Shown: positions 27,576 to 37,618 of the stretch, piece after piece
Layout: every line of letters begins with the position of its first letter
Numbering within the stretch: position 1 is the stretch's first letter
Assembly (NCBI GenBank): GCA_017857815.1
Contig: JAFMCL010000007.1
Coordinates: 22,988 to 86,987, forward strand
Length of the DNA: 64,000 nt
Reading direction: 5' to 3'
Origin: Flavobacteriaceae bacterium
GTDB taxonomy: Bacteria > Bacteroidota > Bacteroidia > Flavobacteriales > Flavobacteriaceae
Program-made: the position numbers and the translations under genes
The notes under the pieces: model-generated
Databases searched by the model: none
Told to the model about the DNA's origin: nothing
The model's input: the letters and a program-made list of their open reading frames with translations, nothing else

Positions 27576-27929
27576 ATGGCCATTATTATCACCGATGAAT
27601 GTATTAATTGCGGAGCATGCGAACCCGAATGTCCTAATACAGCGATCTATGAAGGTGCTGATGATTGGAGATATAAAGACGGAACTCAGTTAAAAGGCAA
27701 TGTTGTTTTACCAAATGGGAAGTCGGTAAATGCTGATGAAACTCAAATTCCTGTATCAGATGAGTTCTATTATATTGTCCCTGATAAATGTACTGAGTGT
27801 AAAGGTTTTCATGATGAGCCGCAATGTGCTGCGGTATGCCCTGTAGACTGTTGTATTCCTGACGATGAGCATGTAGAATCTGAAGAAACCTTACTTGAGA
27901 AACAACGTTTTATGCACCCAAGTGATTGA
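27576..27929 (+). CDS. 4Fe-4S dicluster ferredoxin
   Basis: A 117-aa ferredoxin with two 4Fe-4S cysteine sets: [19 protein letters not shown] near the N-terminus and [22 protein letters not shown] near residue 75-100. The insertion between clusters and the acidic tail follow the YfhL-like flavobacterial ferredoxins. Electron carrier in the cytoplasm; partner unknown. The divergent acyl-CoA reductase is a candidate only by position. The 3' end overlaps the convergent YdjC-like gene by 20 bp. Confidence 0.93.
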   Translation: MAIIITDECINCGACEPECPNTAIYEGADDWRYKDGTQLKGNVVLPNGKSVNADETQIPVSDEFYYIVPDKCTECKGFHDEPQCAAVCPVDCCIPDDEHVESEETLLEKQRFMHPSD

Positions 27930-28755
27930 GAACAATAGGGCTCTTAAAATTTACGATTTCAATATTATTTTTAGCTAATTTATCTTTACAATTCTCGCTT
28001 GTGAAATAGTGTGCATCTTCTGCACGCCATGCAGCACCAAAATTGGGATGGTCAAGTGTAATTTGATTCATTTCCTCGCTAGCAAGCGCAGGATGAATCA
28101 GCAGGATGGATAGCCCTTCTGGCAAGTTATCTAATATTGAATCATAATGTGCAGTCAGTCCTTTTCCTTCAAATTCCTGAAAAGAGGCCATGAAGATGGA
28201 TTCAATACATTTTTCGGTGGGTAGCTTAAATTGTGATGGAGGTTCGCCCGTATATGCAATTAATTTTTCACTTAGAATAATTGGTATTTGATAGCTTGCA
28301 CCTAGCTTCTGATATAAATCCAAAAGATCTTGCCGAACTCCTAAAGTGTACATATGCGAATCTAAATGAGAGGGTTTTAATCCTAATGAAAGGGCATATT
28401 CAATTTGATTTGTTAATTCTAACTCCACTTCCTCCAAAACAGCGTAGTTTCTAATGTGCTTGCGATTGGGATAAAAATGACCTTGCTTATCGACCAAAGA
28501 AGGAATTCTAGCTGGAGCCGTAATGGATCGAAACGGATAGGTTTTCCATTCTCCAGTTAAGGTTAAATGAATTCCATAATCTAATTCAGGTTGCTGCATG
28601 CAAAATTGAGCCATTTCATAAAACCAAGGGCAAGGAACCATTAAACTGGTTGAGCTGATGCTTCCTTTAAGCATACCTACTTGCGTTGCTTTATTTTCAG
28701 ACCAAGCCAAGCCAGCATCATCGGCATGAATTATTAATTGTTTTTTAGAATTCAT
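27910..28755 (-). CDS. YdjC/ChbG-family carbohydrate deacetylase
   Basis: A 281-aa protein from the ATG at 28755 ([18 protein letters not shown]). The upstream open frame to 28983 runs antisense into ychF and lacks family resemblance. HADDAG supplies the metal-binding Asp, and [11 protein letters not shown] supplies the Ser-His pair of YdjC deacetylases. The family removes acetyl groups from chito- or other N-acetylated oligosaccharides; substrate here unknown. It is divergent from ychF. Confidence 0.88.
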   Translation of the reverse strand: MNSKKQLIIHADDAGLAWSENKATQVGMLKGSISSTSLMVPCPWFYEMAQFCMQQPELDYGIHLTLTGEWKTYPFRSITAPARIPSLVDKQGHFYPNRKHIRNYAVLEEVELELTNQIEYALSLGLKPSHLDSHMYTLGVRQDLLDLYQKLGASYQIPIILSEKLIAYTGEPPSQFKLPTEKCIESIFMASFQEFEGKGLTAHYDSILDNLPEGLSILLIHPALASEEMNQITLDHPNFGAAWRAEDAHYFTSENCKDKLAKNNIEIVNFKSPIVLNHLGA

Positions 28756-28821
28756 TATTTGTTGATTTAAATAATCTTCGTCATAAATAGTGAAAGTAAA
28801 TGGAAAAGTCAAAAGAAACCT

Positions 28822-28829
28822 TATTTTTG
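28822..28829 (+). promoter_or_regulatory. -7 element of ychF
   Basis: TATTTTTG, matching TAnnTTTG, ends 14 bp before the ATG at 28844. It sits inside the longer upstream open frame, so it also argues that ychF starts at 28844 rather than 28790. Confidence 0.45.
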
Positions 28830-28843
28830 CCAAAATTATTTTC

Positions 28844-29938
28844 ATGAAAGCAGGTATTGTCGGATTGCCCAATGTCGGGAAATCAACACTTTTCAATTGT
28901 TTGTCCAATGCAAAAGCACAAAGTGCTAATTTTCCTTTTTGTACAATTGAGCCCAACATAGGCGTAGTCAATGTACCAGACAAGCGATTGGATATTTTAT
29001 CTGAACTTGTAAATCCAGAAAAAATAGTTCCTGCAAATGTTGAGATTGTTGATATTGCTGGTTTGGTTAAAGGTGCTTCTAAAGGAGAGGGACTAGGAAA
29101 TCAATTTTTAGGAAATATTCGTGAAACGGATGCCATACTCCATGTATTGCGTTGTTTTGATGATGACAATATTATTCATGTTGATGAATCAGTTGATCCG
29201 GTTCGAGATAAGGAAACAATTGACATGGAACTTCAATTGAAAGACCTAGAAACCGTTGAAAAGAAAAGAGAAAAAATTCAACGTGCGGCAAGAACAGGCA
29301 ATAAAGAAGCGCAAAAAGAATTGAGTGTCATTGAGTTGATTATTACTGCTTTGGAAAGTGCTCAAAATGTAAGAACCCTAGTTTTTTCAGAGGATGACAG
29401 AGCTGCCTATGTTACACCTTTACAGTTAATCACAGATAAGCCTGTTCTTTATATTTGTAATGTTTCTGAAGACGCTGCCGTTAATGGAAATACTTATGTT
29501 GATAAAGTAAAAAAAATGGTGGCTGATGAAAACGCTGAAGTTTTAATTTTGGCAGTGAGCATTGAGGCGGACATAAATGAATTGGATTCCTACGAAGAAA
29601 GACAATTGTTTTTAGAAGACTTAGGTTTGGAAGAACCTGGTGTTACTAAATTGATCAACTCTGCCTATCGTTTATTAAATCTGCAAACCTATTTCACAGC
29701 GGGTGAAAAGGAAGTACGAGCATGGACCATACCGATTGGCGCTACTGCACCTCAAGCTGCAGGTGTTATTCATTCCGATTTTGAAAAAGGGTTCATTCGT
29801 GCGGAAGTGATTGGATATAATGACTTTAAAACCCTAGGGTCTGAAGCTAAAGTCAAAGAAGCTGGTAAAATGAAAGTAGAAGGAAAGGAGTACATTGTTA
29901 AGGATGGCGATGTGATGCACTTTAGGTTTAATGTCTAA
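28844..29938 (+). CDS. ychF: Redox-regulated ATPase YchF (Obg-like)
   Basis: Translation-associated P-loop NTPase of the Obg family that hydrolyses ATP in preference to GTP. 364 aa from [15 protein letters not shown], the standard length. Motifs: Walker [10 protein letters not shown], switch [27 protein letters not shown], and NVSE in place of NKxD, typical of YchF. The C-terminal TGS domain ends [13 protein letters not shown]. Confidence 0.96.
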   Translation: MKAGIVGLPNVGKSTLFNCLSNAKAQSANFPFCTIEPNIGVVNVPDKRLDILSELVNPEKIVPANVEIVDIAGLVKGASKGEGLGNQFLGNIRETDAILHVLRCFDDDNIIHVDESVDPVRDKETIDMELQLKDLETVEKKREKIQRAARTGNKEAQKELSVIELIITALESAQNVRTLVFSEDDRAAYVTPLQLITDKPVLYICNVSEDAAVNGNTYVDKVKKMVADENAEVLILAVSIEADINELDSYEERQLFLEDLGLEEPGVTKLINSAYRLLNLQTYFTAGEKEVRAWTIPIGATAPQAAGVIHSDFEKGFIRAEVIGYNDFKTLGSEAKVKEAGKMKVEGKEYIVKDGDVMHFRFNV

Positions 29939-29956
29939 ATGTTTACCTTGTGATTT

Positions 29957-30577
29957 ATGAGATCAAAAGGACTAAAATGTCTGATTTTACTATCTGCGAT
30001 ATCTGCTATTTTAGTGGATTTTCTTGATTATCAATTGCTTTATAGTGTTTTTAAGCCTTTGACTACCTTCCTGATAATTTTACTTGCTGTAAGATTCAGA
30101 AATTCATATTCTAAAAGAATATTGTTAGGTCTCATTTTCTGCCTTTTTGGAGATAGTTTTTTGTTGTTTGAAAATTATTTCATTTTTGGATTGGTTTCTT
30201 TTTTAATAGGGCATTTGTTTTTTCTGTATGCTTTTATAAAGGTTCAAGGATGGCAATGGCCAATAAAAATAGGAGGTATCCTTGTTACGGTTGCACTTTC
30301 AATTTTGGCCCTGAGCTATGCTAACTTGGATACGCTTTTGATTCCCGTTCTGTTTTACATAAGTATCATTGTATTAATGAGTTGGCAAGGAATTGCACTC
30401 ACTCAAGGCGGAGTACCAACCTATAAAAATGTTGGTTGGGCCGTTTCCTTATTTCTTTTATCAGATGGACTTTTGGCTTTAAATATGTTTTATATTCCTT
30501 TTATCTTTTCTGGAATCATAATTCTTTCTACCTATTGGCTCGCGATCTTCCTTTTAGCGGAAACAACAAAAGAATGA
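29957..30577 (+). CDS. Lysoplasmalogenase-like protein (YhhN family)
   Basis: A 206-aa polytopic protein with about seven to eight hydrophobic helices. The family motif appears as LIFCLFGDSFLLF (GxxGD-like) and a later WAVSLFLLSDGLLAL, both bearing the conserved Asp. YhhN/TMEM86 proteins hydrolyse vinyl ether lysophospholipids; whether this bacterium has plasmalogens is not shown by the window. It begins 18 bp after ychF, possibly cotranscribed. Confidence 0.82.
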   Translation: MRSKGLKCLILLSAISAILVDFLDYQLLYSVFKPLTTFLIILLAVRFRNSYSKRILLGLIFCLFGDSFLLFENYFIFGLVSFLIGHLFFLYAFIKVQGWQWPIKIGGILVTVALSILALSYANLDTLLIPVLFYISIIVLMSWQGIALTQGGVPTYKNVGWAVSLFLLSDGLLALNMFYIPFIFSGIIILSTYWLAIFLLAETTKE

Positions 30578-30612
30578 TTAATAAAAAAAAATGATTTGAT
30601 TAAAGATTATGC

Positions 30613-30975
30613 TTATTTTATCCTAGCTACAGAATCATAAATCACAACTTTTTCCCAAAGGTGTTTTGCTTTTTCAATAAAAAGTAAATGAGTTGGATCA
30701 ACTTGATACTCATCATGTGTTTCAATATCAGGAAAGGTCACCACTAAGCAATAAGTATAAGAGTTGTCAACCACTTCACGTTCCGTTGCTGCTGGAGTTC
30801 CAACATGATAGGAGCTGGTCTGTGGATTGCTGGAAATAAAATCATTGAGCACCGATTCAAAAAGGGTGCAATCGTCAATATTATCTACATTTTTTAACCA
30901 AAAAAAAACTGTATGGACAAACGCACCATTGATTTTTTTTGCGTTAGATTGCATTGAAGTAGTATTGGAAACCAT
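30613..30975 (-). CDS. Dabb-family (stress-responsive A/B barrel) protein
   Basis: A 120-aa protein. VHTVFFWLKN at about residue 20 and YCLVVTFPDIETHDEYQVDPTHLLF at about 73-97 are the two signature segments of the dimeric alpha/beta barrel (Dabb) domain. Function of such single-domain proteins is mostly unknown. The start could be Met1 or Met8 (MQSNAKKING). The 200-bp gap up to parE has a short conserved-looking motif (see findings) and nothing else. Confidence 0.8.
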   Translation of the reverse strand: MVSNTTSMQSNAKKINGAFVHTVFFWLKNVDNIDDCTLFESVLNDFISSNPQTSSYHVGTPAATEREVVDNSYTYCLVVTFPDIETHDEYQVDPTHLLFIEKAKHLWEKVVIYDSVARIK

Positions 30976-31105
30976 AATTATTAATATTAGTTTTAAAAAT
31001 AAATGTACAACCTGAAAAGGTTTGGCAATCTAATAAAATGTTCGGCAAATCCCCAGAAACATATGGTCTCTTGAATAAAAACTTCTCAACAATGAAACTA
31101 ATTAA

Positions 31106-31118
31106 TTGTTAATTTCTT
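31106..31118 (+). promoter_or_regulatory. 13-bp motif upstream of parE shared with parC
   Basis: TTGTTAATTTCTT lies 57 bp before the parE ATG. The identical 13-mer occurs 51 bp before parC at 34949. It may include the -33 TTG of coordinated promoters or a binding site; AT-richness leaves chance possible. Confidence 0.35.
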
Positions 31119-31175
31119 TGATGGAATATGTCTTCAGAATTACCTTTCAAATTTTAACTTAGCTATTCTAAAATT

Positions 31176-33038
31176 ATGGCTGAAGAAACAAAATATACTG
31201 AGGACAATATCCGTTCCCTCGACTGGAAGGAACATATTCGCATGCGACCTGGAATGTATATCGGGAAGCTAGGGGATGGTTCTTCACCAGATGATGGGAT
31301 TTACATCCTCTTAAAGGAAGTTTTAGACAACTGTATCGATGAATATGTAATGGGGGCTGGCAAAACAATCGACATTACAATCAAAGAAAGTGTTGTGATG
31401 GTTCGCGATTATGGACGAGGAATCCCTTTGGGTAAGGTGGTCGATGTTGTTTCTAAAATGAATACAGGTGGGAAATATGACTCTCGTGCCTTTAAGAAAT
31501 CTGTAGGATTAAACGGAGTTGGAACCAAGGCGGTCAATGCACTTTCGTCTAGTTTCCATGTTGAATCTAACAGAGAAAGCAAAAGCGCTGCTGCAAAATT
31601 TGAATATGGAAACCTCGTAGATCAAGAAGCCATTTCTTCAAGTTCACGAAGAAGGGGGACAAAGGTTACTTTTATTCCTGACAGTAGCATTTTTAAAAAT
31701 TATCGTTATCGACTGGAATATGTCGAACGAATGTTAAAATATTATGTTTACCTCAATCCGGGATTAACGATTGATTTAAACGGAGTTAAATTTCACTCAG
31801 AAAACGGTCTCAAGGATCTTTTGGAAGACCAAACCAATCCTTCGGATTTACTTTACCCAATAATTCACTTAAAAGGTGAGGACATTGAAGTGGCAATAAC
31901 TCACAGTCGATCTCAATACAGCGAAGAGTATCACTCTTTTGTGAACGGTCAGCACACCACTCAGGGAGGAACACATCAAGCGGCATTTAGAGAAGCTTTA
32001 GTGAAAACCATAAGAGAACATTTTGGAAAGAATTTTGAAGCATCTGATATTCGCAAGTCAATTATTTCCGCAGTAAGCATAAAGGTGATGGAGCCAGTCT
32101 TTGAATCTCAAACTAAAACCAAGTTGGGATCAACAGAAATAGGGGAAGGGATGACCTCCGTGCGTTCCTTTGTCAATGATTTTCTCGGAACTCAATTGGA
32201 TAACTTTCTTCACAAAAACACCGAAACCGCTGAGGCAATTCGCCGCAAGATCATGCAGGCTGAAAAAGAACGTAAAGAACTCTCTGGGATCAGAAAACTT
32301 GCAAAGGAACGGGCCAAAAAGGCCAGTTTACATAATAAAAAATTAAGAGATTGCAGAGTACATCTAGGAGATTTAAAAAAGGATAGACGTTTAGAGTCTA
32401 GTATTTTTATTACGGAAGGAGATTCTGCAAGTGGTTCTATCACCAAATCGAGAGATGTTAACACCCAAGCAGTATTTAGTTTAAGGGGAAAGCCTCTAAA
32501 TACTTTCGGGATGACCAAGAAAGTTGTTTACGAGAATGAAGAGTTTAATTTACTTCAGGCTGCCTTAAACATTGAGGACGGCATGGAAGAGTTACGCTAT
32601 AACAATATTGTCATTGCAACAGATGCCGATGTTGATGGGATGCACATCCGATTGTTGATAATCACTTTTTTCCTACAATTTTTCCCCGAGCTGATCAAAG
32701 AAGGACATTTATATATTTTACAAACACCACTTTTCAGAGTTAGAGATAAAAAACAAACATTTTATTGTTACAGCGAACAAGAAAGAAGAGACGCCATCGA
32801 TAAGTTAAGCGGAAAACCAGAGATAACTCGATTTAAAGGTTTGGGAGAAATCTCTCCAGATGAGTTTAAATATTTTATTGGAGATGACATCCGATTAGAC
32901 CCCGTAATGATGGATAAAAATACGACAACGGAAGAGTTGTTGGAGTTTTATATGGGTAAAAACACACAGGATCGTCAAAAGTTTATTATTGACAACCTAA
33001 AGGTGGAACTTGATTTTATTGATGAGTTAGCTGAGTAA
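31176..33038 (+). CDS. parE: DNA topoisomerase IV subunit B (ParE)
   Basis: ATPase subunit of topoisomerase IV, which decatenates chromosomes. 620 aa with the GHKL motifs [15 protein letters not shown] and [24 protein letters not shown], and the Toprim motifs EGDSASGS and [10 protein letters not shown]. Ends in the GyrB C-terminal domain ([17 protein letters not shown]). Flavobacterial ParE is shorter than GyrB, supporting this assignment together with the downstream parC. Five small genes lie between the two. Confidence 0.93.
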   Translation: MAEETKYTEDNIRSLDWKEHIRMRPGMYIGKLGDGSSPDDGIYILLKEVLDNCIDEYVMGAGKTIDITIKESVVMVRDYGRGIPLGKVVDVVSKMNTGGKYDSRAFKKSVGLNGVGTKAVNALSSSFHVESNRESKSAAAKFEYGNLVDQEAISSSSRRRGTKVTFIPDSSIFKNYRYRLEYVERMLKYYVYLNPGLTIDLNGVKFHSENGLKDLLEDQTNPSDLLYPIIHLKGEDIEVAITHSRSQYSEEYHSFVNGQHTTQGGTHQAAFREALVKTIREHFGKNFEASDIRKSIISAVSIKVMEPVFESQTKTKLGSTEIGEGMTSVRSFVNDFLGTQLDNFLHKNTETAEAIRRKIMQAEKERKELSGIRKLAKERAKKASLHNKKLRDCRVHLGDLKKDRRLESSIFITEGDSASGSITKSRDVNTQAVFSLRGKPLNTFGMTKKVVYENEEFNLLQAALNIEDGMEELRYNNIVIATDADVDGMHIRLLIITFFLQFFPELIKEGHLYILQTPLFRVRDKKQTFYCYSEQERRDAIDKLSGKPEITRFKGLGEISPDEFKYFIGDDIRLDPVMMDKNTTTEELLEFYMGKNTQDRQKFIIDNLKVELDFIDELAE

Positions 33039-33092
33039 TTTTTTTTATAATAAAAAAGTATTAAATTTATATGCACCTTTTTTACTACCTAC

Positions 33093-33818
33093 ATGTCTCC
33101 AAGTCAAAAAAAGATAGTCCCCGTTCATAAATTAAACACTGATCATTCGAATCTGGGTGATCCTGAAATTTCTTCATCTTTATCAATTAATAAATCTAAA
33201 GCTAAAAAATTAAGACTTTTTGCTTTTTTATCTTGGTTTCTTGCAATTGGAGTTGAAGTAGCTGCTTATTTTGTTTTACAGAAGACCCCCATAAACTTTG
33301 TTTTGCTAACCGTTTTAATCGTCATAATACTCATTTTCGCAATCCTAGGATCTTATTTGTGGAAAAAAGCAAACCGATTAGATCCCGCCTCAAAAAAAAA
33401 TAAATTTAAATTCTTTATCCAAAATCAACTTGGTGTGATAATGAGCTTAATTGCTTTTGCTCCTTTAATTATTTTAATTTTCATGAATAAAGACATGAGC
33501 AAAAAGCAAAAAGGTGTTTTTGGATCCATAGCAGTTATAGCACTACTTATTGCTGGAGTTTCTGGAGCTGATTTTAATCCTCCCTCATTAGAAAAATATA
33601 AGGAGCAAACAGAACAAGTCAAGTCCCTCAACGGAGGGAATGATTATGTGTATTGGACAAAATCAGGAAAAAGTTATCATTTATTTTCGACTTGTTCCTA
33701 TATCAATTCAGACAGAACAACCGAAATTTTTGAAGGAACTGTAGCCCAATCCAGAGCTTTAAAGAATATCACTGATCTCTGTGATCGCTGTGAAAAAAAC
33801 TCCCAAAAAGAACATTAA
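33093..33818 (+). CDS. Membrane protein with C-terminal Cys4 metal-binding-like domain
   Basis: A 241-aa protein. The N-terminal 40 residues are cytoplasmic and basic; three or four hydrophobic helices follow at about 43-160 (FLSWFLAIGVEVAAYFVL, FVLLTVLIVIILIFAILG, GVIMSLIAFAPLIILIF, GVFGSIAVIALLIAGVSG). The C-terminus (about 190-236) reads WTKSGKSYHLFSTCSYI followed by CDRC after 25 residues, which resembles the small zinc-ribbon-like tail seen after some nuclease and ComEC-type proteins. No family recognised with certainty; may bind zinc. Confidence 0.6.
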   Translation: MSPSQKKIVPVHKLNTDHSNLGDPEISSSLSINKSKAKKLRLFAFLSWFLAIGVEVAAYFVLQKTPINFVLLTVLIVIILIFAILGSYLWKKANRLDPASKKNKFKFFIQNQLGVIMSLIAFAPLIILIFMNKDMSKKQKGVFGSIAVIALLIAGVSGADFNPPSLEKYKEQTEQVKSLNGGNDYVYWTKSGKSYHLFSTCSYINSDRTTEIFEGTVAQSRALKNITDLCDRCEKNSQKEH

Positions 33819-33847
33819 TAATTAATTTTTTAATAAACCCCCAAATT

Positions 33848-34192
33848 ATGAGTAAACTAGAAGAAAAAGTAAGCCTTTATTTAGGTGAATTTAAAAACAC
33901 TTTAAAAATAAAAGTGGATGAATCCCTTTTAACTAAGGTTGCAAAAGGACTGGGCCCTGCTATTTACAATGCAGATGCCTGTAAGGTATCAGGATCTGAT
34001 AAAAAAGAGCTAGAAACGGTTAAAAACAATTTTTTAATAAAAAAACTTGGGCTTCCCGATAGCCCCAAGTTAGATCAAGCCATTGATGAAGTCATGGAAC
34101 AAATGGGCTCTTCTAATCGAAACAAATACCGAGCGATTGTATATTATTTGTTGGTTGTCAAGTTTAAAAAGCAATCAGTTTATAATTCTTAG
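33848..34192 (+). CDS. DUF2853 family protein
   Basis: A 114-aa soluble helical protein, with KGLGPAIYNADACKVSGSDKKEL as the signature region of DUF2853 and a conserved C-terminal helix RAIVYYLLVVKF. Structures of this family exist but no function is established. It begins 30 bp after the Cys4 membrane-protein gene, in a run of same-strand small genes. Confidence 0.85.
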   Translation: MSKLEEKVSLYLGEFKNTLKIKVDESLLTKVAKGLGPAIYNADACKVSGSDKKELETVKNNFLIKKLGLPDSPKLDQAIDEVMEQMGSSNRNKYRAIVYYLLVVKFKKQSVYNS

Positions 34193-34201
34193 AATGACCT
34201 C

Positions 34202-34627
34202 ATGGATATAAAATCTTTATTAAAAGGTAATGAGAGTGAAATACTTTCCCTTTTATCAGAAAAACTGAACCTTAACTCCTCTGAAGTTGATAAGTCAATA
34301 GATAGTTTACAAGAAGGAGTGGGTGAGGCTCTAGTTCAGGAGTCGTCAAACAATGGAGTGGGAACACTTTTGAATTTATTTTCAGATAATAAAAATTCAG
34401 TTAAGTCAAATTCATTAATTTCTACAATAACTAAAAAAGTAATTTCTAGCCTATTATCAAAAGGGTTTGATAAATCTAAAGCAAATTCAATTTCATCAAT
34501 TGCTGTTCCTTTTGTGGTCAATTTGATTTCATCTAAAGTAGGGGGTCAAGAAAACATACTTGGTGGGTTGCTTGGTGGAGATAAAGGCAATATTGCAAAA
34601 GGTCTATTAAACAAATTTTTTAAATAA
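34202..34627 (+). CDS. Small helical protein of unknown function, DUF937-like
   Basis: A 141-aa Ser/Asn/Lys-rich protein of short amphipathic helices with a Gly-rich C-terminus (GGQENILGGLLGGDKGNIAKGLLNKFF). The spaced SLL/LLS helices and the final GGLLGG resemble DUF937-type proteins, but the match is loose. It starts 10 bp after the DUF2853 stop and is followed 17 bp later by dodecin. Confidence 0.55.
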   Translation: MDIKSLLKGNESEILSLLSEKLNLNSSEVDKSIDSLQEGVGEALVQESSNNGVGTLLNLFSDNKNSVKSNSLISTITKKVISSLLSKGFDKSKANSISSIAVPFVVNLISSKVGGQENILGGLLGGDKGNIAKGLLNKFFK

Positions 34628-34643
34628 TCTCAAATTAAATATT

Positions 34644-34847
34644 ATGGCAATTTTAAAAGTAATCGAAGTATTATCCAACTCAAAAAAAAGTTGGGAGGAT
34701 GCGGCTCAAAATGCTGTTGCAGAAGCTAGTAAAACAGTTAAACACATAACTTCAGTAAATGTCAACAATCAAAGCTTAACAGTAAAAAACGGAAAAGTAG
34801 AGGAATATCGTCTGAACGTTAAAATTACATTTGCTGTTAACAAATAA
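34644..34847 (+). CDS. Dodecin-family flavin-binding protein
   Basis: A 67-aa protein. KVIEVLSNSKKSWEDAAQNAV carries the dodecin hallmark Trp that stacks on flavin in the 12-mer, followed by the beta strands VNVNNQSLTVKNGKVEEYRLNVKITFAVN. Dodecins store or buffer riboflavin/FMN/CoA. Last of the small-gene run between parE and parC. The 165-bp gap to parC shows only the 13-bp motif shared with parE. Confidence 0.92.
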   Translation: MAILKVIEVLSNSKKSWEDAAQNAVAEASKTVKHITSVNVNNQSLTVKNGKVEEYRLNVKITFAVNK

Positions 34848-34948
34848 TTTTTCAACCATTCCTCTAATTTTAATTTTATAAATTATTATTGGAGGATTTC
34901 TTTGTCCTATTAACTAAAAAATATTAAAAATTAGTTCTCAACTATAAT

Positions 34949-34961
34949 TTGTTAATTTCTT
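34949..34961 (+). promoter_or_regulatory. 13-bp motif upstream of parC shared with parE
   Basis: TTGTTAATTTCTT, identical to 31106-31118 upstream of parE, 51 bp before the parC ATG. It supports parC having its own promoter despite the run of upstream genes. Confidence 0.35.
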
Positions 34962-35012
34962 CAGTGATTTTTCCCATAAAATCTTGGTCTGAAATAGTAA
35001 ATTAGCATTTAT

Positions 35013-37616
35013 ATGGAAGAAACAACTGATCAAGCTTTACCAGAGGACTCCTCCAATGACTCATTGGTTAAAGTAACTGGAATGTACAAGGATTGGTTCT
35101 TAGATTATGCTTCATACGTAATCCTAGAAAGGGCTGTTCCTGCTATAAATGACGGTTTAAAACCTGTGCAGCGTCGTATTCTTCATTCCATGAAAGATCT
35201 TGACGATGGTCGTTATAATAAAGTAGCGAATATTGTTGGACATACCATGCAATATCACCCCCACGGTGATGCAAGTATTGCAGATGCAATGGTGCAAGTA
35301 GGTCAAAAGGAGTTGATGATTGATACACAAGGAAACTGGGGCAACATCTTAACTGGTGACCGAGCTGCAGCTTCAAGGTATATAGAAGCGCGGTTGTCCA
35401 AATTTGCTTTGGAGGTTGTTTTTAGTCCTAAAGTCACCAAATGGCAACTTTCCTATGATGGTAGAAAAAAAGAACCAGTCCATCTGCCCGTCAAATTCCC
35501 GCTCTTATTGGCGCAAGGTGCCGAAGGTATTGCTGTGGGACTTTCAACCAAAATTTTACCTCACAATTTTATTGAGCTAATTAATGCGTCAATTCAACAT
35601 CTAAAGGGGAAAGGTTTTACCATTTATCCAGATTTTCAAACAGGTGGAATAATAGATGTACAAAATTACAATGATGGAAATCGAGGGGGTAAAATAAGAG
35701 CAAGAGCTAAAATCAGTCAGTTGGATAAGAGTACCTTGGTGATTAATGAAATCCCATACGGAACAACGACTTCTGGGCTGATTGAAAACATCCTTAAGGC
35801 CAATGAGCGTGGAAAAATTAAAATAAAAAAAATTGAAGATAATACGGCGGCGGCGGTAGAAATATTGATTCATTTACCTTCTGACATTTCTCCCGATAAA
35901 ACCATCGATGCACTTTACGCATTTACCGATTGTGAAAATTCAATTTCTCCATTGGGCTGTGTCATTGTAGACAACAAACCTAATTTTATTGGAGTTAGCG
36001 AAATGCTTAGGCTATCGACAGATAATACGGTTGAATTGCTTAAAAAGGAACTAGAAGTTCAACTTGGAGAACTAGAAAGTCAATGGCATTATGCTTCTTT
36101 AGAGCGTATTTTTATTGAAAACAGAATATATCGTGATATTGAGGAGGTTTCCACTTGGGAAGGGGTACTTAAGGCTATCGATGAAGGATTAAAGCCTTTT
36201 ACTGAAAAACTGAAACGTGTAGTCATTGAAGAAGATTTAGTACGTTTGACTGAAATTAGAATTAAGAGGATTTCAAAGTTTGACATTGACAAGGCCCAAC
36301 AAAAAATAGATGCCTTAGAAGCAGACATCGCTGAGGTTAAAAATAACTTAGAACACCTTATAGACTATGCCATTCGTTATTTCAAACATTTGATCAAAAC
36401 CTACGGTAAAGAGAAAGAAAGGAAATCGGAAATAAGAATTTTTGATGAGGTGGATGCCAAAAAAGTAGTGGTAAGAAACCTTAAATTATACATTAATAAA
36501 GAAGAAGGGTTTATTGGCACTTCTCTTAAGAAAGATGAATATCTATGCGATTGCTCTGACATAGATGATATTATTGTATTTACTTCTAATTGTAAAATGC
36601 AAGTGGTTAAAGTTGACAGCAAGGTTTTTGTTGGAAAAGAAATCATTCATGCAGCGATCTTTAAAAAGAATGATACCCGTACGATTTACAACATGGTCTA
36701 CAGGGATGGAGCAAAAGGAAGTTCTTTTATAAAAAGATTTGCCGTTAAGGGAGTTACAAGGGACAAGTCCTATGACATGAGTCAAGGAACAACTGGTTCT
36801 AAGGTGCTTTATTTTACAGCAAACCTAAATGGTGAGGCTGAGGTGGTTACGGTACTCCTCAGAAATGTTGGAAGTGTTAAAAAATTAAAATGGGATTTGG
36901 ACTTTGCAGATCTTCAAATAAAAGGAAGAGCCGTAAAGGGAAATATCGTAAGTAAATATTCTATTCTTCGAATTGAACTCAAAGAAAAGGGAGTTTCTAC
37001 GTTGAAACCCAGAGACATTTGGTTTGATGAAACCATAAGGCGTCTGAATTTTGATGATCGAGGAACACTTCTGGGTGCTTTCAGGGGAGAAGACAAGCTC
37101 TTGATTGTCAGTAAAGGAGGATCAGCAAGAGTTGTTGCACCCGAATTGAGCTTGCATTTTGATGATGATGTGCTGCGATTAGAGAAATGGGTTCCTGAAA
37201 AACCACTAACAGCAGTTTATTTTGATTCAGAGAAAAGTCGCTATTTTATTAAACGTTTTCTAATCGAAAGTGAAAACAAAGAAGACGATTTTGTGAAACC
37301 CGAAGGAGAGATGATTTTTTTCAATTCTGATTGGAGACCCGTTATAACGGTTGATTTTGTTAAACCAAAAGGAAAAAACCCGCTAACTCCTTTGGAGATA
37401 AATGTAGAAGAGTTTATCTCAGTCAAGGGATACAAAGCATTGGGAAATCAATTAACAGATAAGAAAGTCAAAGCTATAACTTTGAAAGAATTACTACCCT
37501 ATGACGATCAGCCGGAAGATGTAAACGAAATTGAAGTTCAGAAAGAGGACGTTAATGCTAAGAATGAAATTACTTCTGAAGAGGTTGAGCAATCACAAAT
37601 CAAACTTGATCTTTAG
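35013..37616 (+). CDS. parC: DNA topoisomerase IV subunit A (ParC)
   Basis: DNA-cleaving subunit of topoisomerase IV. 867 aa. The GyrA/ParC winged-helix signature (LKPVQRRILHSM, HGDASIADAMV) and catalytic Tyr123 in AASRYIEARL are present. After the coiled-coil hinge (about 400-460) comes a degenerate beta-propeller; no GyrA-box (QRRGGKG) is visible, supporting ParC rather than GyrA. Its stop is 2 bp from the convergent lipoprotein stop. Confidence 0.93.
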   Translation: MEETTDQALPEDSSNDSLVKVTGMYKDWFLDYASYVILERAVPAINDGLKPVQRRILHSMKDLDDGRYNKVANIVGHTMQYHPHGDASIADAMVQVGQKELMIDTQGNWGNILTGDRAAASRYIEARLSKFALEVVFSPKVTKWQLSYDGRKKEPVHLPVKFPLLLAQGAEGIAVGLSTKILPHNFIELINASIQHLKGKGFTIYPDFQTGGIIDVQNYNDGNRGGKIRARAKISQLDKSTLVINEIPYGTTTSGLIENILKANERGKIKIKKIEDNTAAAVEILIHLPSDISPDKTIDALYAFTDCENSISPLGCVIVDNKPNFIGVSEMLRLSTDNTVELLKKELEVQLGELESQWHYASLERIFIENRIYRDIEEVSTWEGVLKAIDEGLKPFTEKLKRVVIEEDLVRLTEIRIKRISKFDIDKAQQKIDALEADIAEVKNNLEHLIDYAIRYFKHLIKTYGKEKERKSEIRIFDEVDAKKVVVRNLKLYINKEEGFIGTSLKKDEYLCDCSDIDDIIVFTSNCKMQVVKVDSKVFVGKEIIHAAIFKKNDTRTIYNMVYRDGAKGSSFIKRFAVKGVTRDKSYDMSQGTTGSKVLYFTANLNGEAEVVTVLLRNVGSVKKLKWDLDFADLQIKGRAVKGNIVSKYSILRIELKEKGVSTLKPRDIWFDETIRRLNFDDRGTLLGAFRGEDKLLIVSKGGSARVVAPELSLHFDDDVLRLEKWVPEKPLTAVYFDSEKSRYFIKRFLIESENKEDDFVKPEGEMIFFNSDWRPVITVDFVKPKGKNPLTPLEINVEEFISVKGYKALGNQLTDKKVKAITLKELLPYDDQPEDVNEIEVQKEDVNAKNEITSEEVEQSQIKLDL

Positions 37617-37618
37617 GC

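Noticed and set aside
28756..28983. N-terminal extension of the YdjC-like deacetylase
   Set aside because: It runs antisense to the start of ychF and does not resemble the family; the ATG at 28755 gives the canonical HADDAG start.
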